This document shows, piece by piece, positions 1 through 9,682 of a stretch of DNA of 35,478 nt (positions within the stretch are counted from its first letter, which is position 1; every line of letters starts with the position of its first letter). The stretch comes from an uncultured Paenalcaligenes sp. (GTDB taxonomy: Bacteria; Pseudomonadota; Gammaproteobacteria; Burkholderiales; Burkholderiaceae_B), in assembly GCA_947632305.1 (NCBI GenBank), contig CANROS010000014.1:1-35478 (forward strand), in the 5' to 3' direction. The position numbers and the translations under genes are program-made. The notes beneath the pieces were generated by a model that was not told the DNA's origin, did not search any database, and was given only the letters and a program-made list of their open reading frames with translations.

Positions 1-104
1 GACATATCAATTTCACGCTGAATTAGCTCGGCCAGATCCTTTTGGATCTGGTCGGCTAAGCGGACATTACGCCCGCTAGCTGGTTTAGATTTATGTCTTG
101 CCAT
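1..104 (-). CDS. rbfA: Ribosome-binding factor A (RbfA), N-terminal part only
   Basis: This is a partial gene that runs off the left edge, too short for the ORF track. Translating the minus strand from the ATG at 104 gives about 34 residues starting MARHKSKPASGRN and continuing through RLADQIQKDLAELIQ, which is the conserved N-terminus of RbfA. RbfA is a KH-fold protein that binds the 30S subunit during late 16S rRNA maturation and is needed for growth in the cold. It begins 5 bp after the infB stop, so it is very probably cotranscribed and translationally linked with infB, as in the standard rimP-nusA-infB-rbfA operon. The remaining roughly three quarters of the protein are outside the window. 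Identity rests on the short N-terminal match plus position. Confidence 0.93.
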   Translation of the reverse strand, partial: MARHKSKPASGRNVRLADQIQKDLAELIQREIDM

Positions 105-109
105 AAAGA

Positions 110-3073
110 TTATAGTGTACGGGCGATTTCTTTGATTTCGAAAATTTCAAGCTGGTCGCCGACTTCGAGATCATTATTGCCACGTAAAGTAATACCGCAA
201 TCAAAGCCTTGACGTACTTCACGTACATCGTCTTTAAAGCGACGTAAGGATTCGAGGTGACCAGTCCAAATAACCACGTTACTACGCAGCAAACGAACCT
301 GAGAATCACGCTTCACGATGCCCTCAGTGACCATACAACCAGCCACTTTACCGATACGAGAAATATGGTAGACCTCGCGAATCTCGACCATACCGATGAC
401 TTCTTCGCGTTGCTCAGGAGTCAACATGCCGGACAGTGCCGCTTTGACTTCGTCTACCGCGTCGTAAATGACGTTGTAGTAACGAATATCAATGCCATTC
501 AGCTCAGCTTGTTTGCGAGCAGTGGCTTCGGCACGTACGTTAAAGCCTAGGACTACTGCATTAGAGGCAATAGCTAAGTTCACGTCACTTTCAGAAATAC
601 CACCCACAGCAGCGTGTACCACTTGAACTTTAACTTCATCAGTAGATAGTTTTAGCAAGGAGTTAACCAGGGCTTCTTGAGAACCTTGTACGTCTGTTTT
701 AATGATGAGTGAAAGCACTTTGGCTTCTTCACCTGCATTTTCAAACAAAGACTCCAAGCGAGCGGCTTGTTGACGCGCCAATTTCACGTCACGGAATTTA
801 CCTTGACGGAACAGGGCGATTTCACGTGCTTTACGCTCGTCAACCATGGCGATAAGCTCATCACCAGCGGCTGGTACTTCGGTCAGGCCTTGGATTTCCA
901 CCGGAATGGAAGGACCGGCATCGGCCAAGTTTTTACCGATTTCATTGCTCATGGCACGCACACGGCCAAAGCTAGCGCCTACCAATACGGTGTCACCACG
1001 ATTCAATGTACCGCTTTGAACCAAGATAGTCGCTACAGGGCCACGACCACGGTCTAGACGGGCTTCGATCACAGTACCGCGTGCAGGTGTATTAACTGGA
1101 GCAGTTAGCTCTAGCATTTCAGCCTGTAACAACACGTGCTCTAGAAGATCATCAATCCCCTGACCGGAGCGAGCAGAAACCGGCACAAAAGGTACATCAC
1201 CACCGAACTCTTCGGGGATGACTTCTTCGGCGACTAGTTCTTGTTTAACACGCTCTGGGTTAGCTTCGGGCTTATCAATTTTGGTGATAGCCACCACAAT
1301 AGGCACACCTGCAGCACGCGCATGATGAATGGCCTCGCGTGTTTGCGGCATCACACCATCATCAGAAGCCACAACCAAGATCACCACGTCAGTGGACTTG
1401 GTACCACGAGCACGCATCGCCGTAAAGGCTTCGTGACCGGGGGTATCTAAGAAGGTAATCGTACCGCGATCGGTTTTTACGTTGTAAGCACCAATGTGTT
1501 GGGTAATACCACCCGCTTCACCGGCAGCGATCTTAGCGCGGCGAATATGGTCAAGCAAGGACGTTTTACCATGATCCACGTGACCCATTACGGTTACCAC
1601 TGGAGCGCGAGGCTCTTCTTGGATTTCGCCTACAAATACGTCCTCGAGGAAGGACTCAGGATCGTCTAGCTTGGCAGCTATTGCCTTGTGGCCCATTTCC
1701 TCAACCAAAATCATCGCTGTTTCTTGGTCTAACACCTGATTAATGGTCACCATTTGACCTAATTTCATGAGGTGCTTAATGACTTCAGTGGCTTTAATGG
1801 CCATTTTGTGTGCTAGATCAGCCACTGTAACCGTTTCAGGCACAGCCACTTCGCGAGAAATAAACTCGGGCTGCTGTGGCTGCTGTTGACGCTGATCTTC
1901 GTCACGGCCTCGACGACCACGACGGCCACCACGCGATGACGCACGCCAAGCTTCTTTGCCTGCCCCTGCGCCTGCTGCAGCCACATCGGCTTTGGATGTC
2001 TTGCGGCGATTATCGGTCCACGTGCCATCAGCGGCCTTAGCGGCTGGTTTTACAACCTTTTTCGCTTCAGGAGCTTTGCTTTCTTTTTTGCTGCTCGTCT
2101 TCACCGCTTGTTTGTTTTCTTTTTCAGGATCTGCTGCACGCAGAACCTTGCGCGGACGATTTAACATCTCACTAATTGCTGCGGCTTCCGCTGCGGCGGC
2201 ACGTCGCGCACGATCGCGCTCACGTTCGGCAGCAGGATCAGTAGAAGCGTCAGAAATGGGGTGACGATCAGCTGACGGAGCAACGGTTTTAGTTGCTGCA
2301 CGGGGTTTGTTGGATGCTGCTGCGCCACGTCCTTTGGACGGCTCATTGCGCGCAGGGCTTGTTTTTTTAGGGGAGGATTTTTTATCTTCGACCACGTTAT
2401 CCTGTTTTTTCGTCTGTTCTGCCACGGCAGGCTTTACCTCATCAGCCTTTTCTACAGAATCAGGCTGCTTATTAACTGGCGTCTGTTTCACCTCGGGAGT
2501 GCTCTCGGGCTCGGGAGCTGGAGCTGGGGGTGTAGCAGACTGCTCGATTGGTGCGGCACCCGGCTCGATAGACTCGGCGGGCGATGGTGTAACAGCGGAT
2601 GGCGCTTTAGGGGCGACTTCCTCTGGGGCTACCTGAGGGGTAGGTTCTGTTTTAGGAGCTTCTTTGGGGGTGGCTACTGGAGCCGTTTCAGTAACGGGAG
2701 GCTTGGGAGCCGGGGCTACTGTTTCGTTTGACTGAGTCGATGCTGGGACTGCGGCAGCTTGCTCCTGTGCTTTATCAGCTTCTGCCAATAACTCAGTAGT
2801 ATCACGTTTCACAAACACACGACGCTTGCGTGTTTCTACAGGTATGGTGCGTGAGCGACCTGAACCATCTGCCTGACGAATCTCAGACGTTTTACGACGT
2901 GTCAGGGTAATTTTATCGCCCCGCATCGACTCCATCAATTTAGCCTTATCTGCTGCAGTGATGACATCGTTTACCGATTTTACCTGAACCCCTGCACTAC
3001 GCAGTTGCTCTAACAACGTTTCAGCGGGCGTTTTTAGCTCTTTAGCGAACTGTTCAACTGTGTTACTCGGCAT
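110..3073 (-). CDS. infB: Translation initiation factor IF-2
   Basis: This 987-residue GTPase brings fMet-tRNA to the P site of the 30S subunit and promotes 50S joining. Seen in order: an IF2_N domain at about residues 1-55 ([20 protein letters not shown]), a long Ala/Pro/Glu/Lys-rich linker to about residue 400, a second IF2_N-like module ([20 protein letters not shown]), then the G domain with GHVDHGKTS (G1, about residue 495), DTPGHEAF (G3) and TKID (G4), followed by the beta-barrel and C-terminal fMet-tRNA-binding domains. It is longer than the E. coli protein (890 aa), mainly through the linker. The ATG at 3073 has only a weak purine-rich GAGAG upstream. It lies between nusA and rbfA. 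The two initiator tRNA genes about 4.6 kb away encode its substrate. Confidence 0.98.
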   Translation of the reverse strand: MPSNTVEQFAKELKTPAETLLEQLRSAGVQVKSVNDVITAADKAKLMESMRGDKITLTRRKTSEIRQADGSGRSRTIPVETRKRRVFVKRDTTELLAEADKAQEQAAAVPASTQSNETVAPAPKPPVTETAPVATPKEAPKTEPTPQVAPEEVAPKAPSAVTPSPAESIEPGAAPIEQSATPPAPAPEPESTPEVKQTPVNKQPDSVEKADEVKPAVAEQTKKQDNVVEDKKSSPKKTSPARNEPSKGRGAAASNKPRAATKTVAPSADRHPISDASTDPAAERERDRARRAAAAEAAAISEMLNRPRKVLRAADPEKENKQAVKTSSKKESKAPEAKKVVKPAAKAADGTWTDNRRKTSKADVAAAGAGAGKEAWRASSRGGRRGRRGRDEDQRQQQPQQPEFISREVAVPETVTVADLAHKMAIKATEVIKHLMKLGQMVTINQVLDQETAMILVEEMGHKAIAAKLDDPESFLEDVFVGEIQEEPRAPVVTVMGHVDHGKTSLLDHIRRAKIAAGEAGGITQHIGAYNVKTDRGTITFLDTPGHEAFTAMRARGTKSTDVVILVVASDDGVMPQTREAIHHARAAGVPIVVAITKIDKPEANPERVKQELVAEEVIPEEFGGDVPFVPVSARSGQGIDDLLEHVLLQAEMLELTAPVNTPARGTVIEARLDRGRGPVATILVQSGTLNRGDTVLVGASFGRVRAMSNEIGKNLADAGPSIPVEIQGLTEVPAAGDELIAMVDERKAREIALFRQGKFRDVKLARQQAARLESLFENAGEEAKVLSLIIKTDVQGSQEALVNSLLKLSTDEVKVQVVHAAVGGISESDVNLAIASNAVVLGFNVRAEATARKQAELNGIDIRYYNVIYDAVDEVKAALSGMLTPEQREEVIGMVEIREVYHISRIGKVAGCMVTEGIVKRDSQVRLLRSNVVIWTGHLESLRRFKDDVREVRQGFDCGITLRGNNDLEVGDQLEIFEIKEIARTL

Positions 3074-3118
3074 TCGACTCTCTCTATAACGACTTATTCT
3101 AATAAATATGACCCTAAT

Positions 3119-3138
3119 CGCCGCAACTGGGTGCGGCG
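3119..3138 (-). other. Hairpin in the nusA-infB intercistronic gap
   Basis: A perfect 7-bp GC-rich inverted repeat (CGCCGCA / TGCGGCG, 6-nt loop) fills the middle of the 81-bp gap between the nusA stop and the infB start. It has no T-tract on the minus strand, so it does not look like an intrinsic terminator. I infer an mRNA processing or stability element, or a structure that tunes infB translation. Nothing in the sequence proves a role. Confidence 0.5.
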
Positions 3139-3154
3139 TATAAGCAACAATCGC

Positions 3155-4633
3155 TTACTCATTGAACCAGTGGGCTCGGGCGCGCATAATAAAGGCACTG
3201 GCCTCTGCGCTATCCATACCAGCCATTTCCGCTAGTTCATCTGTAGCAAGCTCTGCTAGATCATCTAGGGTTAGCACCCCTTTTGCAGCCAAACTTGCCA
3301 AAATATCAGGAGTCATTCCTTCTAGTTCTTGTAGTGCTTGTGACACGGATTGCATTAGCTCTTCTTTGGCTATTGCATCGGATAACAAGACATTACGAGC
3401 GCGAGTACGCAGGGCCTCGACGAGCTCTTCATCAAACTCTTCGATATCGAGGAGTTCTTGTAGAGGCACGTAGGCGACTTCTTCTAGACCTGTGAACCCT
3501 TCGTCAACTAAAACTTCCGCGATGCTCTCATCCACGTCTAGACGTTGGATGAACAACTGCAGAAGCTCTGAGCGCTCTTCAGCTTGACGATTATGGTTTT
3601 CTTCGGGGGTCATGATGTTGATCTGCCATCCGGTTAGCTCGGAAGCTAAACGCACGTTTTGACCACGTGAGCCAATAGCTTTGGGTAGATTTTCTTCGTC
3701 TACCACTACATCCATGGCGTGCTTGTCTTCATCAACCAAAATAGATTGCACATTGGCAGGTGCCAAAGCACCAATCACGAACTCGGCTGGATCCGCAGAC
3801 CACAACACAATGTCAACTTGCTCTCCACCGAGTTCATTACGTACTGCAGTCACACGTGAACCACGCATGCCTACACATGTGCCTATGGGATCAATACGTT
3901 GATCATAGGCAATAACAGCAATTTTAGCGCGCACACCGGCATCACGAGCCGCTGCTTTGATTTCTAAAAGACCCTGTTCAATTTCAGGGACTTCATTTTC
4001 AAACAACTCTCGAATGAACTCAGGTGCGGTACGAGACAAAAACACCTGCTGACCCCGAGCGGCACGATCCACACGCTGCACCCAGGCTCGTACACGGTCG
4101 CCCATACGAATGTTTTCTTTAGGGATCATCTCGCTACGTGGTAGACGTGCTTCGATTTTACCCATTTCAATAATGGCGTCTCCTTTATCGATACGTTTTA
4201 CGGTACCAGAGACAATGGTTTCGCCACGATCAAGGAAATCATTGAGCATTTGCTCTCGTTCGGCATCGCGAATCCGTTGCAAAATAGCCTGTTTGGCGGC
4301 TTGGGCACCAATACGACCAAATGCGATGGACTCTAGAGGCTCTTCGATGTAGTCGCCTACTTCGATCTCAGGGGCATACTCGAGCGCATCAGAATACATT
4401 TCCTGTTTATCTGGCTCTTGTAAGCCAGCCTCGTCAGGCACAACCAACCAACGGCGATAACTTTCGTACTCGCCAGTGATACGGTCGATATCTACGCGAA
4501 TATCCACATCTTCTTCGAAGCGTCTTTTCATGGCAGCTGCCAAGGCCCCTTCAAGGGCTCCAAAAACCACTTCTGGCTCTACGCCTTTTTCACGCGCCAG
4601 TGCATCGACTAGCAAAAGAATTTCGCGACTCAT
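3155..4633 (-). CDS. nusA: Transcription termination/antitermination factor NusA
   Basis: NusA (492 aa, close to the 495 aa of E. coli) binds RNA polymerase, prolongs pausing, stimulates intrinsic termination and takes part in rRNA antitermination. Visible architecture: N-terminal polymerase-binding domain (about 1-125), S1 domain starting near [19 protein letters not shown], two KH domains with the signature loops [11 protein letters not shown] and [13 protein letters not shown], and two C-terminal acidic-repeat domains (about 360-492) ending [14 protein letters not shown]. The ATG overlaps the rimP stop codon by 4 bases (ATGA), a classic translational-coupling arrangement. NusA is known to autoregulate its own operon in E. 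coli, which makes the terminator-like hairpin in the rimP leader relevant. Confidence 0.98.
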   Translation of the reverse strand: MSREILLLVDALAREKGVEPEVVFGALEGALAAAMKRRFEEDVDIRVDIDRITGEYESYRRWLVVPDEAGLQEPDKQEMYSDALEYAPEIEVGDYIEEPLESIAFGRIGAQAAKQAILQRIRDAEREQMLNDFLDRGETIVSGTVKRIDKGDAIIEMGKIEARLPRSEMIPKENIRMGDRVRAWVQRVDRAARGQQVFLSRTAPEFIRELFENEVPEIEQGLLEIKAAARDAGVRAKIAVIAYDQRIDPIGTCVGMRGSRVTAVRNELGGEQVDIVLWSADPAEFVIGALAPANVQSILVDEDKHAMDVVVDEENLPKAIGSRGQNVRLASELTGWQINIMTPEENHNRQAEERSELLQLFIQRLDVDESIAEVLVDEGFTGLEEVAYVPLQELLDIEEFDEELVEALRTRARNVLLSDAIAKEELMQSVSQALQELEGMTPDILASLAAKGVLTLDDLAELATDELAEMAGMDSAEASAFIMRARAHWFNE

Positions 4634-5121
4634 CGCTTTCTACCCTTGAAATCAAGAATGGGATCTAATTTAGCTCGATCAACATCATCTAAACAGAACG
4701 TTAAATCGAGCACTTCACCCGAAGACTGTTCTAGCTCTAACACAAATTCGGTATCTGCTGTGGCCTCGGATGGCTCTAAGCCCTCGGGCGCATACAGCAA
4801 ACCGCGAAATACCTTTTGGTTGTTTACAGGCTCAAATAAACGTAGCTCTATACGTGAACCCGAAAAGCGGACGAAATCAGCCGGGCGCTTTAAGGGACGA
4901 TCCACCCCAGGCGAGGTGACTTCGAGACGGTCATAGTCTATGTTTTCCACTTCGAAAACACGCGACAGTTGTTTAGAAACCTGTTCACAATGGTCAATAG
5001 TAATGCCATCGGGATGGTCAATAACAACCCGTAATAAGCCTTTGGGAGCACGTTCTACATCAACGAGCTCTAGGTCTGTACCCAACAGGCTTTCTTGAGT
5101 TAGTGCAAAAATATCTGTCAT
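4630..5121 (-). CDS. rimP: Ribosome maturation factor RimP
   Basis: RimP assists assembly of the 30S subunit. The family signature [15 protein letters not shown] is present, with the N-terminal alpha/beta domain before it and the Sm-like C-terminal domain after it. The ORF track begins three codons upstream at a TTG (5130) that lies in a run of Us with no ribosome binding site. I prefer the ATG at 5121 ([11 protein letters not shown], 163 aa), preceded by GGA about five bases upstream. It is the first gene of the rimP-nusA-infB-rbfA operon and overlaps nusA by 4 bases. A terminator-like hairpin ends immediately upstream of its start codon. Confidence 0.95.
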   Translation of the reverse strand: MTDIFALTQESLLGTDLELVDVERAPKGLLRVVIDHPDGITIDHCEQVSKQLSRVFEVENIDYDRLEVTSPGVDRPLKRPADFVRFSGSRIELRLFEPVNNQKVFRGLLYAPEGLEPSEATADTEFVLELEQSSGEVLDLTFCLDDVDRAKLDPILDFKGRKR

Positions 5122-5128
5122 AAAATCC

Positions 5129-5155
5129 AAAAAAAATGGGCTGTATGCCAGCCCA
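5129..5155 (-). terminator. Intrinsic terminator / candidate attenuator in the rimP leader
   Basis: On the minus strand a 7-bp stem (TGGGCTG / CAGCCCA) with a 5-nt loop is followed by eight consecutive Us, the textbook shape of a Rho-independent terminator. The U-tract ends only 7 bases before the preferred rimP ATG and so overlaps the ribosome-binding region. It could simply end transcripts from the upstream scpB-rluB unit, but it lies about 240 bp past rluB and downstream of a candidate rimP promoter, so it may also act as an attenuator of the nusA operon. Confidence 0.8.
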
Positions 5156-5282
5156 CTGCTACTGTATGTCGTAACAACTACAACATCAGCTCATTGCTAA
5201 ACGATGCCCTAAAGAGCTTATCGGTCTTAATCACCATGATATCGAAGATAGCTGTTGATAAAAAGACCGTATTAAGCCCTAT

Positions 5283-5309
5283 ATTCTAACAGAAAATTAA
5301 AAATTTTCT
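5283..5309 (-). promoter_or_regulatory. Candidate rimP operon promoter with overlapping inverted repeat
   Basis: The minus strand carries an extended -10 like element (TGTTAGAAT; hexamer at 5288-5283) about 160 bp upstream of rimP, in the 264-bp gap after rluB. The -35 region is poor, which is usual for extended -10 promoters. A perfect 8-bp inverted repeat (AGAAAATT, 3 nt, AATTTTCT; 5291-5309) covers the spacer, and an outer pair TTAAGCCC (5272-5279) / GGGCTTAA (5331-5338) brackets the whole element. I infer a promoter with a possible operator; no regulator can be named. Confidence 0.45.
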
Positions 5310-5394
5310 TGGTAGTTTATGGGCTTAACCTATTAAGCAAGGAGCAAGTCGGCGTTTACACCACAGTTGACTCGCAAAGCCAGTTTAATTCCAA

Positions 5395-6942
5395 TTAGCG
5401 ACCACGTCGCCCAACACGACCCAGTTTGGACTCGTGAGCCCCAGCACCAGGCTGACGCTCATCACGACGACCACCGCCAGCACGTGCAGGTCTACGGGAC
5501 TCTGTTGACGTGTTTTTTCGTTCAGTACCAAAACGGCGCTGCCCTGAAGACGCTGTCGCCGAACGCGACTGACCACCACGCTGAGGACGAGCTGAACGCC
5601 CTGCCTCGGGATGACCATTCGCCAAACCACCGCTGACCAACAAACCGGTCCCTGCGGCTTCGCCAATTAAATGGGGCTGCCCCAGACCAGAACCCTGGCG
5701 GGGAGTTCGACGCACAGGACGCTCTGGCTTTTCAAAGCCTGGAGGCATCGCACTGTCATGCGTTAACGGCTGCTGAGAACGTCGACCACCGCGTTGGCGC
5801 CCTTCGTTCACTGAGCCATCTGTACGCAATAAACCCAAACGTACCATCAAAGCCGTAGCCATTTCAGAAGAGAGCTCTTCCCAACGCCCACGACGCAAGT
5901 TGCTCGGTAACACCACTTCGCCAAAACGCGTACGAATCAGCCGGCTTACAGTTAAACCGACGGCTTCGAACATGCGACGCACTTCACGATTACGACCTTC
6001 GGAGATAGTCACTCGGTACCAGCGATTACTGCCCTCGCCGCCCACAAACTCCAACGAGCCAAATTGCGCCATGCCATCATCGAGCTCAATACCCGTGGTT
6101 AGCTGTTTCATTTGCTCTGGCGTTAATTCACCTAAAACCCGTACCGCGTACTCGCGCTCGGCCCCATAACGAGGATGCATGAAACGATGAGCCAAATCAC
6201 CTGAGTTAGTGAAGATCAATAAACCCTCAGTATTTAAGTCCAAGCGTCCTACAGACAACCACTTGCCCATTTTAATACTGGGCAAACGAGAAAACACAGT
6301 ATCGCGTTTACCTGGGTCATCATGGCTGACGATTTCACCTGCGGGCTTGTGATATAGAATCACGCGCGGCGGCTTGTCTGCATTAGGTCGCTTGATGATG
6401 CGACCATTAATGCGCACGAGGTCTTCTGCTGCGACGCGCTGCCCTATGTAAGCAGGCTCGCCATTCACAGAAACACGCCCAGAAATAATCAACTCTTCCA
6501 TTTCTCGACGCGAACCCACACCTGCATCCGCTAAGACTTTATGCAACTTAGGCTTTACCGCATCGGAACTAAGAAAACGGTCTAAACGTTGAGCGGTCGC
6601 CTCTGTATTCTCTAAAAAAGACAAGCCTAAATCTGAATCATCCACATTACGAACTGGACGTTTTGTGTTTGTGCGACCTGAGCTGGATCGGTTCGCATTG
6701 GGTTTGTTTGTATTGGATCGATTGGTATTACGGGGGTGCTTCGCCACTGGAGCAGCGGCTTTTTCTTGTTCAGCCACCGGCTGAAAAGGAGCACTGCCGG
6801 AACTTTTACGTGTTTTTTGTTCTTGTACGGCATCCCCGCGACGGCGTCTAAATGGGGTGCGCAACTTGCGCCCTTTACCTTTTGGCGCAGAGGTCGATGC
6901 AACCACCGCCCCATCGGCAGCTGGCTGTTTGGTATCAGTCAT
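5395..6942 (-). CDS. rluB: 23S rRNA pseudouridine(2605) synthase, RluB-type, with long disordered tails
   Basis: This RsuA/RluB/E/F-family enzyme isomerises a uridine of 23S rRNA helix 90 region. An S4 RNA-binding domain ([20 protein letters not shown], about residues 130-190) precedes the catalytic domain with [19 protein letters not shown], whose Asp is the family nucleophile, and [15 protein letters not shown]. At 515 aa it is far longer than E. coli RluB (291 aa). The extra length is an N-terminal Lys/Arg/Asn-rich segment of about 120 residues with RSNTN/NPNANRS-like repetition and an Arg/Gly-rich C-terminal tail of about 140 residues ending GRVGRRGR. The ATG has AAGGAG 12 bases upstream. 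It starts 23 bp after scpB, so the pair is probably one transcript. Confidence 0.93.
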   Translation of the reverse strand: MTDTKQPAADGAVVASTSAPKGKGRKLRTPFRRRRGDAVQEQKTRKSSGSAPFQPVAEQEKAAAPVAKHPRNTNRSNTNKPNANRSSSGRTNTKRPVRNVDDSDLGLSFLENTEATAQRLDRFLSSDAVKPKLHKVLADAGVGSRREMEELIISGRVSVNGEPAYIGQRVAAEDLVRINGRIIKRPNADKPPRVILYHKPAGEIVSHDDPGKRDTVFSRLPSIKMGKWLSVGRLDLNTEGLLIFTNSGDLAHRFMHPRYGAEREYAVRVLGELTPEQMKQLTTGIELDDGMAQFGSLEFVGGEGSNRWYRVTISEGRNREVRRMFEAVGLTVSRLIRTRFGEVVLPSNLRRGRWEELSSEMATALMVRLGLLRTDGSVNEGRQRGGRRSQQPLTHDSAMPPGFEKPERPVRRTPRQGSGLGQPHLIGEAAGTGLLVSGGLANGHPEAGRSARPQRGGQSRSATASSGQRRFGTERKNTSTESRRPARAGGGRRDERQPGAGAHESKLGRVGRRGR

Positions 6943-6965
6943 TGGACTAAAAAACTCCTTGTATA

Positions 6966-7577
6966 TTATTTATCCTGGCTATCCGTGCCCTTTGCAGAAG
7001 GAGCATAATCACTATGGTCTTGTTGCGGCTCTGCAAGAGCTTGCTGGATAGCATCTATGTCTTGTGTTGAGTCTAAAGCTGGTAAGTCCTGAATGGAGCG
7101 CAATGACAAATCATCTAAGAATTGCTTTGTAGTCCCAAACAATGCGGGCTTGCCTGGTGCGTCGCGATAACCGAGCACCTCTATCCAGCCACGATCCTCT
7201 AAAGTTCGAATGATTTGAGTCGATACCCCTACACCGCGTATGTCTTCGATGTCGCCACGCGTTACGGGCTGACGCCAAGCAATAATAGCTAGTGTTTCAA
7301 GAGTAGCGCGGGAATACCGAGCAGGTTTATCGTTTTGCAAGCGCAATAAGTAAGGTTGAATATCAGCGCGATTCTGAAAGCGCCATCCGCTTGCGACTTG
7401 GACCAGATCCAGTCCACGACCCTGCCAACTTTGCTGCAAAGCAGCCAAATGGCCTTTTATTATATCCGCAGATAGCTCAAAAGACCCAAAAGCTTTACGT
7501 AACTGTTGTATAGATAACGGTTCCCGTGTACATAATAATACCGCTTCTAAAATGCGTTGTACTTCATTTTCTTTCAT
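6966..7577 (-). CDS. scpB: Segregation and condensation protein ScpB
   Basis: ScpB is the kite subunit of the SMC-ScpAB condensin that organises and segregates the chromosome. The 203-aa protein shows the family's tandem winged helices: the N-terminal one begins [20 protein letters not shown], and the second contains the hallmark [21 protein letters not shown] and [17 protein letters not shown]. The C-terminus is a short acidic low-complexity tail. scpA is not in the window. The start lies about 60 bp from the divergent first tRNA-fMet gene, so promoters for the two directions share this small gap. Confidence 0.95.
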   Translation of the reverse strand: MKENEVQRILEAVLLCTREPLSIQQLRKAFGSFELSADIIKGHLAALQQSWQGRGLDLVQVASGWRFQNRADIQPYLLRLQNDKPARYSRATLETLAIIAWRQPVTRGDIEDIRGVGVSTQIIRTLEDRGWIEVLGYRDAPGKPALFGTTKQFLDDLSLRSIQDLPALDSTQDIDAIQQALAEPQQDHSDYAPSAKGTDSQDK

Positions 7578-7600
7578 TTTTATGTTTTTCCCTAATACCC

Positions 7601-7629
7601 TTGCATTTTATTTTTAGCTCAGCTATTAT
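7601..7629 (+). promoter_or_regulatory. Promoter of the first initiator tRNA gene
   Basis: TTGCAT (7601-7606) and TATTAT (7624-7629) are separated by 17 bp and lie 11 bp before the mature tRNA 5' end. Spacing and distance fit a sigma-70 promoter for a tRNA gene with a very short 5' leader. Confidence 0.6.
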
Positions 7630-7640
7630 AACAAATCTGA

Positions 7641-7717
<77 letters not shown>

Positions 7718-7722
7718 AATTC

Positions 7723-7757
7723 AAAAGCCTCGAACATATTTTGTTCGGGGCTTTTTT
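7723..7757 (+). terminator. Rho-independent terminator of tRNA-fMet copy 1
   Basis: An 11-bp stem (AGCCTCGAACA with TGTTCGGGGCT, one T:G wobble) with a 5-nt loop is followed by six Ts, directly after the tRNA 3' end. Confidence 0.9.
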
Positions 7758-7858
7758 ATTGCCACCATCAAACACAGCTCTGTTGCACTTGAACGCTGAT
7801 ACCACGGCATGGCAGCAAGCTTGGCTTCAACCAAAGCTCCCACCATCCATTTTAGGGC

Positions 7859-7890
7859 TTGACATTATACCTAGCGTCTATTACTATACT
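7859..7890 (+). promoter_or_regulatory. Promoter of the second initiator tRNA gene
   Basis: A consensus TTGACA (7859-7864) is followed after 17 bp by TACTAT (7882-7887), or after 20 bp by the better hexamer TATACT (7885-7890). The mature tRNA begins at 7899. The sequence differs from the promoter of copy 1, so the two genes appear to be separately transcribed units. Confidence 0.65.
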
Positions 7891-7898
7891 ATTTCTGA

Positions 7899-7975
<77 letters not shown>

Positions 7976-7981
7976 AATTCA

Positions 7982-8017
7982 AAAGCCTCGAACATATATT
8001 TGTTCGGGGCTTTTTTT
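7982..8017 (+). terminator. Rho-independent terminator of tRNA-fMet copy 2
   Basis: The same 11-bp stem as after copy 1, with a 6-nt loop and seven Ts. It faces the 3' end of the convergent VF530-family gene and could also serve that transcript weakly, having four Ts on the other strand. Confidence 0.9.
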
Positions 8018-8066
8018 ATGTTTTCAAGACTTGCGACCCATGAATCATTAGGATCATGAATGCCTG

Positions 8067-8282
8067 CTAAGCAAAGGTCTCCCTATACAACTGCTCTATC
8101 TTGTCTCTGGCCCATGGAGTACGACGCAGAAAATGCAGAGCCGACTTGATGGAAGGATCATGCTTAAAACAATTCACGTCCACGCGCTGCGCAAGGCCTT
8201 CCCAGCCGTAATGTTCATACAAAGCCGTTAAAATAGTTTTAAGTGTCAAACCATGTAAAGGATTATTCGGTTGTGCGTTCAT
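8067..8282 (-). CDS. VF530 family (DUF2132) small protein
   Basis: A 71-residue protein beginning [20 protein letters not shown] with the family features [35 protein letters not shown] and a C-terminal helix. VF530-type proteins are small helical proteins suggested from structure to bind DNA; the cellular role is not established. Its ATG follows the phaR stop codon with no gap (TAGATG) and no clear Shine-Dalgarno sequence, so translation is probably coupled to phaR. The linkage to PHA regulation is inferred from position only. Confidence 0.85.
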   Translation of the reverse strand: MNAQPNNPLHGLTLKTILTALYEHYGWEGLAQRVDVNCFKHDPSIKSALHFLRRTPWARDKIEQLYRETFA

Positions 8283-8849
8283 CTAATCTTTTTTAGGTGG
8301 TTTAGTGGGTGTAGGAAAAGGAAAAGCCGTAAACATGTTCAAAGCCTGCCCTTGCATTTGGTCTTGCATCTGTACAAATAAATTTTTACTTTGATCTATG
8401 TAATTATTCATCGCGTTTTGCAATACGGGGGTTTGGCTGGCCATAAACTGCGCCCAGGCCTCTGGTCCCAATTGAGCCCCATACAGACCTTTGGATTGCT
8501 CCGCCATACGCTCTTGAATTTCAATAAAAGCCGTGATGTTTTTTTCTAGATAGCTACCCATCAACCCTTGCATGGCACTGCCATAAAAACGAATAATAGA
8601 TGTTAAAGCATCGGCTGAAAACATGGGTACGTCTCCCGCCTCTTCTTCTAAAATAATTTGCAATAAAACACTGCGGGTGATGTCCTCATTTGACTTCACG
8701 TCTACGACTTGCACGGTTTCATTAGCCAAGATCAGTTGCTTTACATCCGCTAGCGTAATGTAAGCACTGGTGTGGGTATCGTATAAGCGCCGATTCGGAT
8801 ACTTTTTAATCAGTCGGACAAAATCGTGGGTGTTGTTTGTGTTTGTCAT
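8283..8849 (-). CDS. phaR: Polyhydroxyalkanoate synthesis repressor PhaR
   Basis: PhaR binds both DNA and PHA granules, holding phasin and its own expression down until polymer forms. The 188-aa protein has the N-terminal DNA-binding signature LIKKYPNRRLYDTHTSAYITL (about residues 12-32), the PHB accumulation domain FSADALTSIIRFYGSAMQGL followed by a predicted amphipathic region EKNITAFIEIQERMAEQ, and a Gln/Met-rich C-terminus of the kind expected to contact granules. It lies 40 bp after phaB and precedes the VF530 gene without a gap. No phasin gene is visible nearby. Confidence 0.94.
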   Translation of the reverse strand: MTNTNNTHDFVRLIKKYPNRRLYDTHTSAYITLADVKQLILANETVQVVDVKSNEDITRSVLLQIILEEEAGDVPMFSADALTSIIRFYGSAMQGLMGSYLEKNITAFIEIQERMAEQSKGLYGAQLGPEAWAQFMASQTPVLQNAMNNYIDQSKNLFVQMQDQMQGQALNMFTAFPFPTPTKPPKKD

Positions 8850-8889
8850 AGTTAAAATTGAATACTTATCTGAGTCGGCACTGGAGTTA

Positions 8890-9627
8890 TTAGCTCATGT
8901 GCAAACCACCATTAACAGAAAAGTCTGCACCGGTAGCAAAAGCCGCTTGATCTGAAGCCAACCAAGCCACTATGGACGCTATCTCTTCGGGCTCTCCGAG
9001 ACGACGCACAGGAATAGTGCTGACGATTTTCTCTAGAACATCTTCGCGAATCGCTCGGACCATATCGGTACCGATGTACCCTGGAGAAACGGTATTAACC
9101 GTTACGCCTTTAGAGGCTAGCTCTTGGGCTAGCGCTTTAGTAAAGCCGTGCATACCTGCTTTGGCAGTGGAATAGTTAGTTTGCCCAAACTGCCCTTTTT
9201 GCCCGTTGACTGAGCTGATATTAATAATACGCCCCCAGCCTTTTTCAGCCATCCCTTCAACTACCTGTTTAGTTACATTAAACAGGCTATTTAGGTTCGT
9301 GTCCATCACGGCGCGCCATTCTTCTAAGGACATGCGTGCAAATTGGCGGTCACGAGTAATGCCGGCATTATTCACTAAGATATCCACCCCACCAAACTGC
9401 TCTTTAATCTGCTGAAAAGCCGCCACAGTGGAGTCCCAATCCGTGACGTCTGTGGCCGAAGCATGAAACTCAAAACCGAGCTCTTTTTGCTCATTTAACC
9501 AAGCATTTGCATCTCGGCTTGGACTGCAGCCTGCTATCACCACATACCCTTCTGTGGCTAAACGTTGACATACCGCCGTACCAATGCCGCCCATTCCACC
9601 AGTAACATACGCTATTTTTGCTGACAT
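8890..9627 (-). CDS. phaB: Acetoacetyl-CoA reductase (NADPH)
   Basis: This short-chain dehydrogenase reduces acetoacetyl-CoA to (R)-3-hydroxybutyryl-CoA, the monomer for PHB. The 245-aa protein has the nucleotide-binding TGGMGGIG at residues 9-16, NNAG, catalytic Ser in IINISSVNGQKGQFGQ and the YSTAK Tyr/Lys pair, followed by NTVSPGYIGTDMV. These loops match PhaB better than the fatty-acid reductase FabG, and placement between phaC and phaR supports that. A good AAGGAG sits just upstream of the ATG. It is probably cotranscribed with phaC across an 89-bp gap. Confidence 0.93.
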   Translation of the reverse strand: MSAKIAYVTGGMGGIGTAVCQRLATEGYVVIAGCSPSRDANAWLNEQKELGFEFHASATDVTDWDSTVAAFQQIKEQFGGVDILVNNAGITRDRQFARMSLEEWRAVMDTNLNSLFNVTKQVVEGMAEKGWGRIINISSVNGQKGQFGQTNYSTAKAGMHGFTKALAQELASKGVTVNTVSPGYIGTDMVRAIREDVLEKIVSTIPVRRLGEPEEIASIVAWLASDQAAFATGADFSVNGGLHMS

Positions 9628-9682
9628 GATTTGCTCCTTTTTACTTTGGCTGTGCCAAAAGAATTAAATAAATTGCTCACCC

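Noticed and set aside
1956-2636. Plus-strand ORFs of 102 and 109 aa antisense to infB
   Set aside because: They mirror the low-complexity linker of IF-2 and have no independent support.
5122-5130. TTG start for rimP given in the ORF track (166 aa)
   Set aside because: It falls in the U-tract of the leader hairpin without a ribosome binding site. The ATG three codons later has GGA upstream and gives the usual N-terminus.
5160-5245. Short leader ORF on the minus strand (about 19 codons, MVIKTDKLFRAS...) upstream of rimP
   Set aside because: No Shine-Dalgarno sequence and no run of regulatory codons, so there is nothing to support a leader peptide.
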